A stretch of 64,000 nt of DNA, from positions 297,878 through 361,877 of the forward strand of contig NZ_JNFD01000001.1 in the NCBI RefSeq assembly GCF_000756375.1, written 5' to 3'. A program made the translations under genes and the position numbers. This DNA is from Sphingopyxis sp. LC81. GTDB taxonomy: Bacteria; Pseudomonadota; Alphaproteobacteria; Sphingomonadales; Sphingomonadaceae. The first letter of the stretch is position 1; each line of letters starts with the position of its first letter. The notes under the pieces were generated by a model. That model had not been told where the DNA came from and ran no database searches. It worked only from the letters and a program-made list of their open reading frames with translations. Shown here piece after piece: positions 19,013 through 28,057 of the stretch.

Positions 19013-20589
19013 CAGGCCTCCCCTTCCCCTTCAGGCAGTTCGAGGCGGGGGAAGATCGGCACGGGCTGACCGACGGTAAAACCGCTTGCGGCGAGTTTCG
19101 TCAGCCAGTCCTTGTCATCCAGCGCGGCAAAGTCGCGCGCGTCGGCGGCGATCCCCATCTGGTCGAGCAATTTGTCGGCGGCCGCGGGCACGACGGGCCG
19201 GATCGCGATCGCGAGCGTGCGCACCGCCTGGAACAAGGTCATCAGCACCGCGCGCATACGTTCAGGATCGGTTTTGCGCAGCGCCCAGGGAGCCTGTGTA
19301 TCAACATATTGGTTGCAGGCGAAGACCGCGCGGATCCAGTCTTCGATGCCGATCGAGAAAGCGAGCTGTTCGAACTCGCGCGGCAGGCGCATCGCCGCCA
19401 TGTCCGTGAGGTCGGCAAGCAGGTCGATATCATCCTGCGCGGACACATAGTCGGCCGAAAGCTTGCCGTCCAAATTCTTGAAAATCATCGACAAGCTGCG
19501 TTGCGCCAAATTGCCGAAGCTGTTCGCGAGATCGGCGTTCGCGGTGCGCACGATCGCATCGGCCGAATAGGTGCCGTCCTGCCCGAAGCTGACTTCGCGG
19601 AGGAGATAATAACGCAGCGGATCGACCCCGAACTGCTCGGCGAGCGTCATCGGATCGACGACATTGCCGAGCGACTTCGACATCTTCTCGCCGCGGTTGA
19701 GCAGGAAGCCGTGGCCGAACACTTGGCGTGGCAGCGGCAGGTTCGCGCTCATCAGGAAGGCCGGCCAGTAAACTGCATGAAAACGCACAATATCCTTGCC
19801 GATCATGTGGATATTCGCAGGCCAATATTTGCCGAAATCGCTGTCCGGGCCGGGATAGCCGAGGCCCGAGAGATAGGTGGTGAGGGCATCGACCCACACA
19901 TACATCACATGGCCTGGCGAGCCTGGGACCGGCACACCCCAGTCGAAGCTGGTGCGCGAAACGCTGAGATCCTTGAGGCCGCCCTCGACGAAGCGCAGCA
20001 CCTCGTTGCGACGGCTTTCGGGGCGGATGAAATCGGGCTGGTCGTTGTAGAGCGCGAGCAGTTTGTCCTGATACTCCGACAGCTTGAAGAACCAGCTTTC
20101 CTCAACGGTCCATTCGACGGGCGTTCCCTGCGGCGAGAGGCGAACGCCCCCTTCCCCCTCGGTCAGTTCGCTTTCGTCGTAAAAAGCCTCGTCGCGGACC
20201 GAATACCATCCTTCGTAGCGGTCGAGATAGAGGTCGCCATTGGCCTCCATCGCCTTCCAGATCGCCTGCGACGCCGCGTGGTGCGCGGCATCCGACGTGC
20301 GCATGAAATTATCATAGCTGATATTCAGCCTGGCATACATCTCACGGAAATATCCCGACATTTCATCGGCGAGATCGATCGTCGCGCGGCCCTGATCGCG
20401 CGCGGTCTGGAACATTTTCAGCCCATGTTCGTCGGTGCCGGTGATCAGCCGGACGTCGCGGCCACGCGCGCGCTGAAAACGCGCCATGACGTCGGTCGCG
20501 ATCGCTTCGTAAGCGTGGCCGATATGCGGACGGCCATTGGGGTAGCTGATCGCCGTGGTGATATAGAAAGGTTCGGTGTTTTCGGACAT
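19012..20589 (-). CDS. metG: Methionyl-tRNA synthetase
   Basis: Class I aminoacyl-tRNA synthetase, 525 residues. The HIGH motif is HIGHAYE near residue 21 and the KMSKS motif is EKMSKSLGN. The CP-domain region around residues 120-165 has no cysteine pairs, so this is the form without a zinc knuckle. There is no C-terminal EMAP/Trbp dimerisation domain; that function is often a separate protein, and a CsaA-like gene lies at 61.1 kb. It sits 38 bases after holB. Confidence 0.95.
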   Translation of the reverse strand: MSENTEPFYITTAISYPNGRPHIGHAYEAIATDVMARFQRARGRDVRLITGTDEHGLKMFQTARDQGRATIDLADEMSGYFREMYARLNISYDNFMRTSDAAHHAASQAIWKAMEANGDLYLDRYEGWYSVRDEAFYDESELTEGEGGVRLSPQGTPVEWTVEESWFFKLSEYQDKLLALYNDQPDFIRPESRRNEVLRFVEGGLKDLSVSRTSFDWGVPVPGSPGHVMYVWVDALTTYLSGLGYPGPDSDFGKYWPANIHMIGKDIVRFHAVYWPAFLMSANLPLPRQVFGHGFLLNRGEKMSKSLGNVVDPMTLAEQFGVDPLRYYLLREVSFGQDGTYSADAIVRTANADLANSFGNLAQRSLSMIFKNLDGKLSADYVSAQDDIDLLADLTDMAAMRLPREFEQLAFSIGIEDWIRAVFACNQYVDTQAPWALRKTDPERMRAVLMTLFQAVRTLAIAIRPVVPAAADKLLDQMGIAADARDFAALDDKDWLTKLAASGFTVGQPVPIFPRLELPEGEGEA

Positions 20590-20627
20590 GCGCGCGCCTT
20601 AGCCGCTGGCGCGCGCGAGGGAAAGCG

Positions 20628-21611
20628 TCAGCGTGCCGTCTGGCCCGTCCTCGGCGCCAATTCGGCGAGGCAATTGCCGATTTCGAACCCGACCATCGAT
20701 CCGTCATAGGAACCGCGGATCGCGTCGCGGACGGTGCGCTGGACCCGGTCCCACTGAGCAAGGATCGGTGCGATCTCGGCCACCGGCCGTTCGCGTGCCA
20801 GGCGAGCGAGCAGCCCCGGAACAATGTCGATCACCAGTTCAAGCCGCGCGCGATTGCTGGTCCCGCCGACCTCGCGCGCGAGCGCCTCGCGCAGCCGGTT
20901 CTCGGGATCTCCCGACGTGGCAATGGCGAGCAATTTCTTCTCCATCACCGCGACATCGCTGTCGATCAGTGCGAGCGCCTTGCCCGGTACGCCACCCGAT
21001 GCGGCGACGATCGCGCGCACCTCGGTCATCTCCAGCATCGGCCGCAGTTCGTGCAGCCACGGTGTCATGACGTCACGGTCAACCGGTTGAAAACGCAAAG
21101 TTCTGCACCGTGACCTGATTGTCGGGAGCAAGCGCCCCGGTGAATGGCTGACGAGCAGGAACAGCGTTTTTGCCGGCGGCTCTTCGAGCGTCTTGAGCAG
21201 CGCGTTGGCGCCATCGGTCTCCAGATCGTCCACCGCATCGACAATGATCACGCGCCACTCGCCGAGCGACAGCGATAGGTGCAGGCGGCGGATCATCTGC
21301 CGGACCTGCTCGATCGTGATGTTGCGGGCGAGCTCCTTGGTCTTGTCTTTCGGCTGGCGCGCGAGGCGGAGGATCTCGGGATGGTTTCCGGCGTCAACAA
21401 GGCGTGCTGCCGCGCCGTCGCCCGGATCGTCGAGACTCACTGCCTGGCCGTCGCCGCCGCGGCCATGGGTCAGGAGAAATCGCGCGACGCGTTCGGCGAA
21501 GACGCCCTTCCCCATCCCCTGCGGCCCGGCGAGGAGCCATGCATGATGCAGGCGACCACCCTGCCACGCTTCGAGAAAAGCCTTTTCGGCGTCGTGATGA
21601 CCGATCATCAT
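20628..21611 (-). CDS. holB: DNA polymerase III subunit delta'
   Basis: 327-residue clamp-loader subunit. Its N-terminal AAA+ fold begins MIGHHDAEKAFLEAW, with P-loop-like GPQGMGKG, then TLEEPPAKTLFLL and a sensor-1 region SHSPGRLLPTIRSRC. The four-cysteine zinc module of E. coli delta' is absent between the P-loop and NHPE. The ATG overlaps the tmk stop (ATGA). Confidence 0.9.
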   Translation of the reverse strand: MMIGHHDAEKAFLEAWQGGRLHHAWLLAGPQGMGKGVFAERVARFLLTHGRGGDGQAVSLDDPGDGAAARLVDAGNHPEILRLARQPKDKTKELARNITIEQVRQMIRRLHLSLSLGEWRVIIVDAVDDLETDGANALLKTLEEPPAKTLFLLVSHSPGRLLPTIRSRCRTLRFQPVDRDVMTPWLHELRPMLEMTEVRAIVAASGGVPGKALALIDSDVAVMEKKLLAIATSGDPENRLREALAREVGGTSNRARLELVIDIVPGLLARLARERPVAEIAPILAQWDRVQRTVRDAIRGSYDGSMVGFEIGNCLAELAPRTGQTAR

Positions 21612-22225
21612 AGCCATTCGGCGAGTTCGGCGAGAATTCTCGCGGTGACATCCGATGCCGCTGCGTCGGCATCGACGATTCGCCACCGCGCGGGTTCGCC
21701 CTTTGCCATTTCGACGAAGCGCGCCGCGAGCCGCGCCTGATAGTCGGCGGGCTTGTTGCCCATTCGGTCGCTACCGCCGCGTTCGGTCAGGCGCCGTGCG
21801 GCCTCATCCGCGCTGACGGTGAGCAGGAAGGTGCGGTCCGGCAATAATCCGTTCGAGCCGAAACCGTGCAGCGTCAGGAGGTCGGCGTCGGTGACGCCGC
21901 CACCACCGCCCTGATAGGCGCGGCTCGAATCGACGAAACGGTCGCAGAGCACCCACGCGCCGCGTTCGAGTGCGGGACGAATCGTCCGCGCGACATGATC
22001 GGCGCGCGCAGCGGCGAAGAGCAGGGCTTCGCTGCGCGCATCCCAGCGGTCGTCGCTTCCCTCCATCAGCAGTGCGCGGATCGCCTCCGCGCCCGCACTG
22101 CCGCCGGGTTCGCGGGTCGCGACGGTTTCGATACCGCGCGCCTCGATCGCGGCCGCGAGCGCGCGAATCTGGGTGGATTTACCGACCCCTTCGCCGCCCT
22201 CGAGCGTGATGAACCGACCGGTCAC
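21608..22225 (-). CDS. tmk: Thymidylate kinase
   Basis: Phosphorylates dTMP to dTDP. 205 residues: P-loop EGGEGVGKST at 9-18, DR-motif CDRFVDSSRAYQG, and a lid region RLTERGGSDRMG. The GTG start overlaps the dacC stop (GTGA), and its stop overlaps holB. The tmk-holB pairing is a widely conserved replication gene pair. Confidence 0.94.
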   Translation of the reverse strand: MTGRFITLEGGEGVGKSTQIRALAAAIEARGIETVATREPGGSAGAEAIRALLMEGSDDRWDARSEALLFAAARADHVARTIRPALERGAWVLCDRFVDSSRAYQGGGGGVTDADLLTLHGFGSNGLLPDRTFLLTVSADEAARRLTERGGSDRMGNKPADYQARLAARFVEMAKGEPARWRIVDADAAASDVTARILAELAEWL

Positions 22226-23439
22226 AGCCCGGTCAGCCGGTAGAATCCCGTTCGGGCACGCGCCCACCAGCCGCCCTCGGCCACATCGGCGGCGGCGATC
22301 AGCGGGGTCGTTTGCGGCGGCAGGCCATCGGGCGTGACGACAAGGTCGGCGACCGGCGTCCCGCGAGTGAGCGGCGCGGCAATGGGGGCTCGGGTGCGCA
22401 TCACCGCGCGATAGCCGCCCTCATAGCCCTTGGGAACCGTCATCCGCACCGCGATACCGGCCTGGGTGGCGACCGTTGGAATGGCGCCCTTTCGGACGTC
22501 GATTCGGCCGAGGCTGGCGCCCGCGGGGACGAGTTCCCTTCCCTCCCATTCGTCGAAGCCCCATTTCATCAGCCGCTCGGCCTCGTCGCGCCGCGCTTTT
22601 TCGCTGCTCATGCCGGCGACCACCATGATCAGGCGGCGGCCGTTCCGCTTCGCCGAACCGAGGAAGCAATAGCCGGCTTCGGCGGTGTGGCCGGTTTTCA
22701 GGCCGTCGGCCCCCTCGAAACGCCCGAGAATGGGGTTGCGGTTGGGCTGGATGATCGGCTTGCCCTCGGGCGACTTGCCGTGTTGAAGCTTCGGCAGCGA
22801 GAAATAGCGACCATAGCCATCCGGATGGTCGCGGATCAGTCGGTCGGCAAGCGTGATGAGATCGGCGGCGCTGACTTTGGTTATACCGCCGTCGGGCCAG
22901 CCGCTCGGAGTTCCAAAGCGGCTCGATGCCATCCCAATTTTAGCCGCTACGACGTTCATTCTTTTGACGAATGCGTCCTCGCTTCCGTCGATGCCGACCG
23001 CAAGGACTGCGGCGGCGTCATTGCCCGAAACGGTGATCAATCCCTTGAGCAATTCGTCGACCGAGACTTTTTCGTTCGGGCGCAGGAACATCGTCGATCC
23101 GCCGGTGCTGCCGTTCCATTTCTTCCACGTCGCCTCGCTGACGGTGAATTGCTTGTCGCGCGCGAGTTCGCCCTTTTTGATCAGGTCGAGCACGACATAG
23201 GCGGTCATCACCTTCGCCATCGACGCCGGGGCAAAGCGCTTGTCGGCGCCGCGCGAGAAAAGGATCGCGCCCGAATCGAGATCCTTGAGCATGATGATCG
23301 GCGCTTGCGTGACATAGAGCGGGCGGCTCACGGGAGTATTTTTGGCCGGCGCGCTCTTGGGGCGGGTATCGCCTGCCGATGCTGCCGGAAAAGCCAGCGT
23401 CAGCGCGAGAGCGGTCAGACCCGCCGCCGCGCCCTTCAC
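22222..23439 (-). CDS. dacC: D-alanyl-D-alanine carboxypeptidase (PBP5/6-like)
   Basis: 405-residue penicillin-binding protein trimming the terminal D-Ala of peptidoglycan stem peptides in the periplasm. The GTG start gives a classic signal peptide (MKGAAAGLTALALTLAF, cleavage near ASA). Catalytic motifs: Ser73-x-x-Lys76 (SMAK), SGND and KTGH. A C-terminal PBP5-type beta domain follows (about 300-390). The end contains WWARARTGFYRLTGL, a plausible amphipathic membrane anchor. A longer in-frame reading lacks the signal peptide start. Confidence 0.9.
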   Translation of the reverse strand: MKGAAAGLTALALTLAFPAASAGDTRPKSAPAKNTPVSRPLYVTQAPIIMLKDLDSGAILFSRGADKRFAPASMAKVMTAYVVLDLIKKGELARDKQFTVSEATWKKWNGSTGGSTMFLRPNEKVSVDELLKGLITVSGNDAAAVLAVGIDGSEDAFVKRMNVVAAKIGMASSRFGTPSGWPDGGITKVSAADLITLADRLIRDHPDGYGRYFSLPKLQHGKSPEGKPIIQPNRNPILGRFEGADGLKTGHTAEAGYCFLGSAKRNGRRLIMVVAGMSSEKARRDEAERLMKWGFDEWEGRELVPAGASLGRIDVRKGAIPTVATQAGIAVRMTVPKGYEGGYRAVMRTRAPIAAPLTRGTPVADLVVTPDGLPPQTTPLIAAADVAEGGWWARARTGFYRLTGL

Positions 23440-23471
23440 GATAATACCTGGCCTCCCCACGCGCAGGCTCG

Positions 23472-24464
23472 TCAGCGGTCGCGCTGGACCACCGCGTCGC
23501 GGAAGCCTTTGGCTTTGACTTTGCCGAGGGCGCCTCGCGCTTCGGCGTCGCTTGCAAAGGGGCCGACGCGAACGCGCCACAGAGTGCCTGCCTTGGTGAC
23601 ATGGCCGCTGACCGACTTAGCGGCTGCATTGGCGCGGGTCTCGCTGCTGAACGCTGCGACCTGAATAGCATATTTCCCCGCGACGGGCGCCGCGGGCTTG
23701 GTCGCCGTTGCTGCCGGGGCGGGCTTGGGTGCAGGTTTCGCCGCCCCCGGACCTTCGACGACGAAGCGGTCGTCACCGGGTTTGGCCTTGCCCGATGCTA
23801 TCGGCGCCGCCGGCTGAGCGACGACGGGCGTTGCGGCCGCCACCGCATTCTTGGGCACCGGCAGTGCCTTTGCCTTGCTGCGCAGGATTGACAGCAGCGA
23901 TTCTGGTGTTGCAATCCGTTCCGGAACGGGCTTGCCCGAACGAAGCTGCGCACGTTCGGCTGCGGGCGGATTGGTGCGGCGGACGCGGACCGCGGCGACG
24001 CCGTCGGTCAGGCCCAATTGTTCGGCGGCACCGCGCGACAGGTCGATCAGGCGGTCGCCGGCCATCGGGCCGCGGTCGTTAACGCGCACGAGGATCGTCC
24101 GCCCGGTATCGAGCGCGGTGACCTCGACATAGCTGGGTAGCGGCAACGTCTTGTGCGCCGCCGAAATGCCCGCGGGGTCGAAAGTCTCGCCATTCGCGGT
24201 GGGTTGCCCGGCGAGTTCCTCGCCATACCAGCTGGCATAGCCGACATCGTCATAGTCGGGGATATCGGCGGGCGTATAGGTGATGCCACCAATCGAATAG
24301 GGATCGCCGACCTTGACCGGCACATCGGCCACGCCCGCGACCGAAGATGCCGGCGTCGGGCTTGCCGTCGGCCCGCCTTGGCGCTTTCCATCCACACTAC
24401 CACAACCGGCGAGCATCAGCATCGCTCCGGCCATCAGGCCCCCGCCCCTAACGATCGATTTCAT
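23472..24464 (-). CDS. rlpA: RlpA-type lipoprotein with SPOR domain
   Basis: 330-residue outer-membrane lipoprotein; the lipobox is LMLAGC near residue 22. The double-psi barrel domain (about 60-160) shows ASWYGEELAGQPTANGE, HKTLP, VRVNDRGP and DLSRGAA. A Pro/Ala-rich linker precedes the SPOR domain (KYAIQVAAFSSE to the end), which binds denuded septal glycan. RlpA proteins are lytic transglycosylases or septal proteins. The ATG overlaps the mltB end by 17 bases; dacC follows after 32. Confidence 0.92.
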   Translation of the reverse strand: MKSIVRGGGLMAGAMLMLAGCGSVDGKRQGGPTASPTPASSVAGVADVPVKVGDPYSIGGITYTPADIPDYDDVGYASWYGEELAGQPTANGETFDPAGISAAHKTLPLPSYVEVTALDTGRTILVRVNDRGPMAGDRLIDLSRGAAEQLGLTDGVAAVRVRRTNPPAAERAQLRSGKPVPERIATPESLLSILRSKAKALPVPKNAVAAATPVVAQPAAPIASGKAKPGDDRFVVEGPGAAKPAPKPAPAATATKPAAPVAGKYAIQVAAFSSETRANAAAKSVSGHVTKAGTLWRVRVGPFASDAEARGALGKVKAKGFRDAVVQRDR

Positions 24465-25512
24465 CCGCCAGCAACCCCACAGACAGTGCGTAAAAGTTGG
24501 AACAATTATAGTCCAATATCGCACGATAGTTACCGGTCAGCAAATACGCCGTTCGCCCGGGGCCATCGGGTTCGAGAAGCGTCGCCTGCACATTGCCGTC
24601 GGGCCAGCGCCCGCCGAGCGGCGCGATGCCGTCGGCGCGCCATTCGGCCATCGAGCGCCAGCGGCTGTGGCGATCGAAAACGCGCGGGCAGCGTGTCGGG
24701 CTCAGGCGATTGGCCACGGCGCTGCGATTGAAGCCCGCGGGAACGGTGACCGCGACACCCCATGGCTGTCCTGCCCGCCACCCGGCGCGGCGGAGGTAGG
24801 AGCCGATCGATTCGATCGCATCGGCCTCGCTCGACCAGATGCGCGCGACGCCGTCGCCGTCGCCGTCTTCTGCAACCTGCAGATAGACCGACGGCAGGAA
24901 TTGCGGATAACCGAACGCCCCGGCCCAGCTGCCCTTGAGTGCGCTGCGCGGCACGCCGCGTTCGACCATCACCATCGTCGCGATCAGTTCGGGTTCGAAC
25001 AGGCTGCGGCGGCGCCCTTCATAGGCGAGCGTCGCGAGCGCTTCGGGCAGGTCGAAATTGCCGGTGACCTGGCCATAGGCGGTTTCATGGCCGTAAATCG
25101 CGATCATGATGCTGGTCGGAACGCCCGTGCGCTGCTCGATCCGCGACAGGAGGGGGAGCAGCCGGTCATGGACGCGGCGGCCGCCGCCGATGCGCGCCGC
25201 GTCGACATGTTTTGCTTTGTAAGGCGCGAACGACGGGATCGGTGTGTTGGGACTCGGCGGGCTGCCAAGGTTGTCACGATCGAGCGCGACGACGCGCGGA
25301 TTATAGGTCAGCCCTGCGGTCACCCGGTCGAAGGTCGTGCGCGACACGCCGCGCGCCTGCGCCTTCGGCCAAAGCGACTGGACATAGGTGTCGAATCCCG
25401 ACTCGCTACTCTGTGCATGGAGCGGCGCCGACGCGGTGAGCATCCATGCCGACAGAAACGCCGTGACAAATTTGAAAAGGCGTCCGATTCTGAAACCTAT
25501 AGCGTGCATCAT
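24448..25512 (-). CDS. mltB: Lytic murein transglycosylase (MltB/SltB family)
   Basis: 354 residues with an N-terminal signal peptide (KFVTAFLSAWMLTASAPLHAQ). The catalytic Glu lies in IAIYGHETAYGQ, followed by LATLAYEGRRR, SWAGAFGYPQFLPS and YNCSNFYALSVG, all typical of this GH103-like family. No lipobox, so it is soluble periplasmic. It starts the long minus-strand run with rlpA, dacC, tmk, holB, metG, tatD and the MBL hydrolase. A GGTGGGG site precedes the ATG. Confidence 0.92.
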   Translation of the reverse strand: MMHAIGFRIGRLFKFVTAFLSAWMLTASAPLHAQSSESGFDTYVQSLWPKAQARGVSRTTFDRVTAGLTYNPRVVALDRDNLGSPPSPNTPIPSFAPYKAKHVDAARIGGGRRVHDRLLPLLSRIEQRTGVPTSIMIAIYGHETAYGQVTGNFDLPEALATLAYEGRRRSLFEPELIATMVMVERGVPRSALKGSWAGAFGYPQFLPSVYLQVAEDGDGDGVARIWSSEADAIESIGSYLRRAGWRAGQPWGVAVTVPAGFNRSAVANRLSPTRCPRVFDRHSRWRSMAEWRADGIAPLGGRWPDGNVQATLLEPDGPGRTAYLLTGNYRAILDYNCSNFYALSVGLLADEIDR

Positions 25513-25655
25513 GTCCCCACCATAAGACGTGTGTCGCACAGATGCGAGCGGCTTGACTAGGTTGCCGCGAGACAAAGCGAGTCATTCGCGGGGCGGGCCG
25601 AACGGGCAAGGTTTCGCTTGCCGCAAGGGCATCACGCGCTATGGCGACGCCGTGC

Positions 25656-25745
25656 GGACAGGTGGCCGAGTGGTTTAAGGCAGCGGTCTTGAAAACCGCC
25701 GTGGGTGCAAGCTCACCGTGGGTTCGAATCCCACCCTGTCCGCCA
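25656..25745 (+). tRNA. tRNA-Ser (anticodon UGA)
   Basis: A 90-base class II tRNA. The acceptor arms GGACAGG and CCTGTCC pair, the anticodon loop is CTTGAAA (anticodon TGA), the variable arm is long, the T-loop is GGTTCGAATCC, and the CCA end is encoded. It reads UCA-family serine codons. It lies between mltB and the flavin reductase fusion. Confidence 0.96.
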
Positions 25746-25749
25746 ACCA

Positions 25750-26841
25750 TCAGGCGAAATGCAGCCGCCGGTACTTCCCGCGGAAATAGAGCAGTGGATC
25801 GCGGTGCGGTTCGAACTGCGCGCGCACGACCCGGCCGACGAGAATGAAATGATCGCCGGCCTCGTGCAGTGATTCGTGCTGGCATTCGAACGAGACGAGC
25901 GAGCTGCCGAGCAGCGGCACGCCCGTCTGGCCGGGCGCCCACGGCTGGTTGGCGAAGCGGTCCTCACCCTTCGCGGCGAAGCGGTTCGAGGTTGGCTGTT
26001 GGCCGATCTGCAGCACGTTCACGCCGAAATGTGCGGCTTCGCGGAGCGCGGGCGCGGTTCCCGCCGTGTTGGCGATGCACACGAGCAGGAGCGGCGGGTC
26101 GAGCGAGACCGAGGTGAAGCTGTTCGCGGTGAGGCCGACCGGCGTGCCCGCTGCGTCGAGCGCGGTGACGATCGTGATGCCGGTAGCGAAGCAGCCCATC
26201 GCGTCGCGCAGGGTGCGCGGGTCCGATCCGGCCTGGAACTCCATCGCTTCGCGCGGCTGGCGCCGTTCGAGGAATTCGAGCAGCTGGCCGAGCAAGGCTT
26301 CCTTGCGGTCGGACGCAAGTTCGAGGTCGCATTCGTTGATGTCGACGCTCTCGCCCATGGGCAGCGCGGCGTTGAACGTGTCGCTGACCGCGCTGCACTG
26401 CGCGGGAGAAAAACCGCCGCGGACGACGAGCGCCGGGACCGCCAGCCGCGCGGGCACGTCGTTTGCGATCGCATCCTCGTCGACCGGCATGTCCACTAGC
26501 ACCAACCCGGCTGCTAGGAGGGCGCCATCGAGCGCCAGCGCGCGCGTCGCGATCCATCCGCCGCGCCCGGCGGTCACGACGACGGGGCGCGAACCCATTT
26601 GCGCGAGCACCGCGCGCAGATCCTCGACATGCGGCGCCAGTCCGTCCGCTTCGCCGGCTTCGCGCAGGTCGAGATTGACGACGCGGCGCCCCGAAAGCAC
26701 CAGCGCGTCGGCGACGTCACGCCACGCGGTGCGGCCTTGTCCGACGTCGGGAATGAGCAGCACGGCGGGATCGTTTTCGTCGCCCAGCATGTCGGCCGGC
26801 AGAGGGACGCCGCCGAAACCCTTATATTCGATGAGACTCAA
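25750..26841 (-). CDS. Degenerate alpha/beta-hydrolase fused to a flavin reductase domain
   Basis: 363 residues. Residues about 205-360 are a flavin reductase-like FMN domain (FATGITIVTA, GLTANSFTSVSLDPPLLLVCI, GDHFILVGRV), the reductase component of two-component monooxygenases. Residues about 1-195 look like an alpha/beta hydrolase, but the nucleophile elbow GxSxG reads AGRGGW, so Ser is replaced by Arg. The expected acid and His positions are also not conserved, so this half is probably a binding or partner domain. The TTG start has AAGGGGG upstream. It lies next to the NMO-like gene and catabolic block. Confidence 0.8.
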   Translation of the reverse strand: MSLIEYKGFGGVPLPADMLGDENDPAVLLIPDVGQGRTAWRDVADALVLSGRRVVNLDLREAGEADGLAPHVEDLRAVLAQMGSRPVVVTAGRGGWIATRALALDGALLAAGLVLVDMPVDEDAIANDVPARLAVPALVVRGGFSPAQCSAVSDTFNAALPMGESVDINECDLELASDRKEALLGQLLEFLERRQPREAMEFQAGSDPRTLRDAMGCFATGITIVTALDAAGTPVGLTANSFTSVSLDPPLLLVCIANTAGTAPALREAAHFGVNVLQIGQQPTSNRFAAKGEDRFANQPWAPGQTGVPLLGSSLVSFECQHESLHEAGDHFILVGRVVRAQFEPHRDPLLYFRGKYRRLHFA

Positions 26842-26955
26842 ACATCCCCCTTGCCGCGCCGGCGGGCGCGGGCGCCAGCGGCATTCGATGTGATCAAGCT
26901 GCGAAGAATCGGATCATATCGAAAGCAGCCGCGCCGCGCCAGCACGCCAGGCAAA

Positions 26956-27936
26956 TTACGCGCGCATCGACGCGAGCCGCTGATCGACGATCGCGTCGGC
27001 CTCGGCGATGATGCGGTCGATGAGTTGCTGGCACGTCGGAATGTCGTGGATCAATCCCTGCACCATGCCGGCCCAGAACACGCCTTTCGTCAGGTCGCCG
27101 GTCTCCAGCAATTCGCGGCCCGCCTTGCCGTTTACCAGTTCGGCGACGTCGGCGAAGGTCGCGTCGGGCACCGCGAGGCGGCGCACCACTTCTTCGCTCA
27201 CGTCGCTCTTGCCGACGCGCGCGGTGTTCTTGAGGCTGCGAAAGATCAGGAAGCTGCCGCGTTCGTCATTGTCGACATAGGCTTGCTTCACATTGTCGTG
27301 GATCGGCGCTTCGACCGTCGCGCAGAAGCGCGTGCCCATGTTGATGCCCTCGGCGCCAAGCGACAGCGCCGCGACCAGCCCGCGGCCATCGCCGAATCCG
27401 CCCGACGCGAGCATCGGGATCTTCACCTTGTCGGCGGCGGCGGGGATCAGGATCAGACCCGGAATATCGTCCTCGCCGGGGTGGCCCGCGCATTCGAAAC
27501 CGTCGATCGAAATGATGTCGCAGCCCGCGCGTTCGGCCGACAGCGCGTGACGCACCGCAGTGCATTTATGGAGGATCGTGACGCCATGGGGTTTGAGCAT
27601 TTCCCAGATTTCGCGCACCGCCTGCGTCCCCGCGGTCTCGACAATCTTGACCCCGCCATCGATGATCGCCTGCGCATAGGCCTTGTAATCGGGGGCGTTG
27701 ATCGTCGGGAACACCGTCATGTTTACGCCGAAGGGCTTGTCGGTCATCGACCGGCACTTTTCGATTTCCTCACGCAGCGCTTCGGGGCTCGGCTGTGTCA
27801 ACGCCGTGATGATCCCAAGGCCGCCGGCGTTCGATACCGCGCTCGCCAGTCCGGCGTAGCCCACGCTCTGCATCCCGCCCTGGACGATCGGATGTTCGAT
27901 ACCCAGCATTTCGGTAATGCGTGTCTTGAAAGCCAT
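26956..27936 (-). CDS. Nitronate monooxygenase-family flavoprotein (NMO/2-nitropropane dioxygenase type)
   Basis: 326-residue FMN TIM-barrel protein. Motifs: HPIVQGGMQSVG, FGVNMTVFP, ISIDGFECAGHPGED (with the family His), MLASGGFGDGRG and EGINMGTRF. In many catabolic clusters such proteins act as enoyl reductases or oxidases rather than on nitronates, so the label is a family name. Divergent from the first acyl-CoA dehydrogenase gene, with an operator candidate at 27997 between. Confidence 0.82.
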   Translation of the reverse strand: MAFKTRITEMLGIEHPIVQGGMQSVGYAGLASAVSNAGGLGIITALTQPSPEALREEIEKCRSMTDKPFGVNMTVFPTINAPDYKAYAQAIIDGGVKIVETAGTQAVREIWEMLKPHGVTILHKCTAVRHALSAERAGCDIISIDGFECAGHPGEDDIPGLILIPAAADKVKIPMLASGGFGDGRGLVAALSLGAEGINMGTRFCATVEAPIHDNVKQAYVDNDERGSFLIFRSLKNTARVGKSDVSEEVVRRLAVPDATFADVAELVNGKAGRELLETGDLTKGVFWAGMVQGLIHDIPTCQQLIDRIIAEADAIVDQRLASMRA

Positions 27937-27996
27937 TTCGATCTCTCCTGCGCGATACTGCCCTTACGGCATCTTCGCGGTCGTCCATGAAATAAC

Positions 27997-28012
27997 TTGA
28001 CGCTTACGTCAA
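27997..28012. promoter_or_regulatory. 16-bp palindromic operator candidate (copy 1)
   Basis: TTGACGCTTACGTCAA, palindromic but for the centre, in the divergent NMO/acyl-CoA dehydrogenase region, 45 bases before the 28058 start. A second copy lies at 29283, and the flanking 16 bases are also nearly the same. The form resembles binding sites of LiuR/TetR-type regulators of acyl-CoA catabolism; the actual regulator is not in view. Confidence 0.65.
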
Positions 28013-28057
28013 CGTCGGGTTGACTGGCAAGAAAGTTAGATAGCGAAGGGAATCGGA

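Noticed and set aside
25606..25621. Hairpin GCAAG-loop-CTTGC before tRNA-Ser
   Set aside because: Stem of only 5 bases with no T run, in a divergent region; likely chance.
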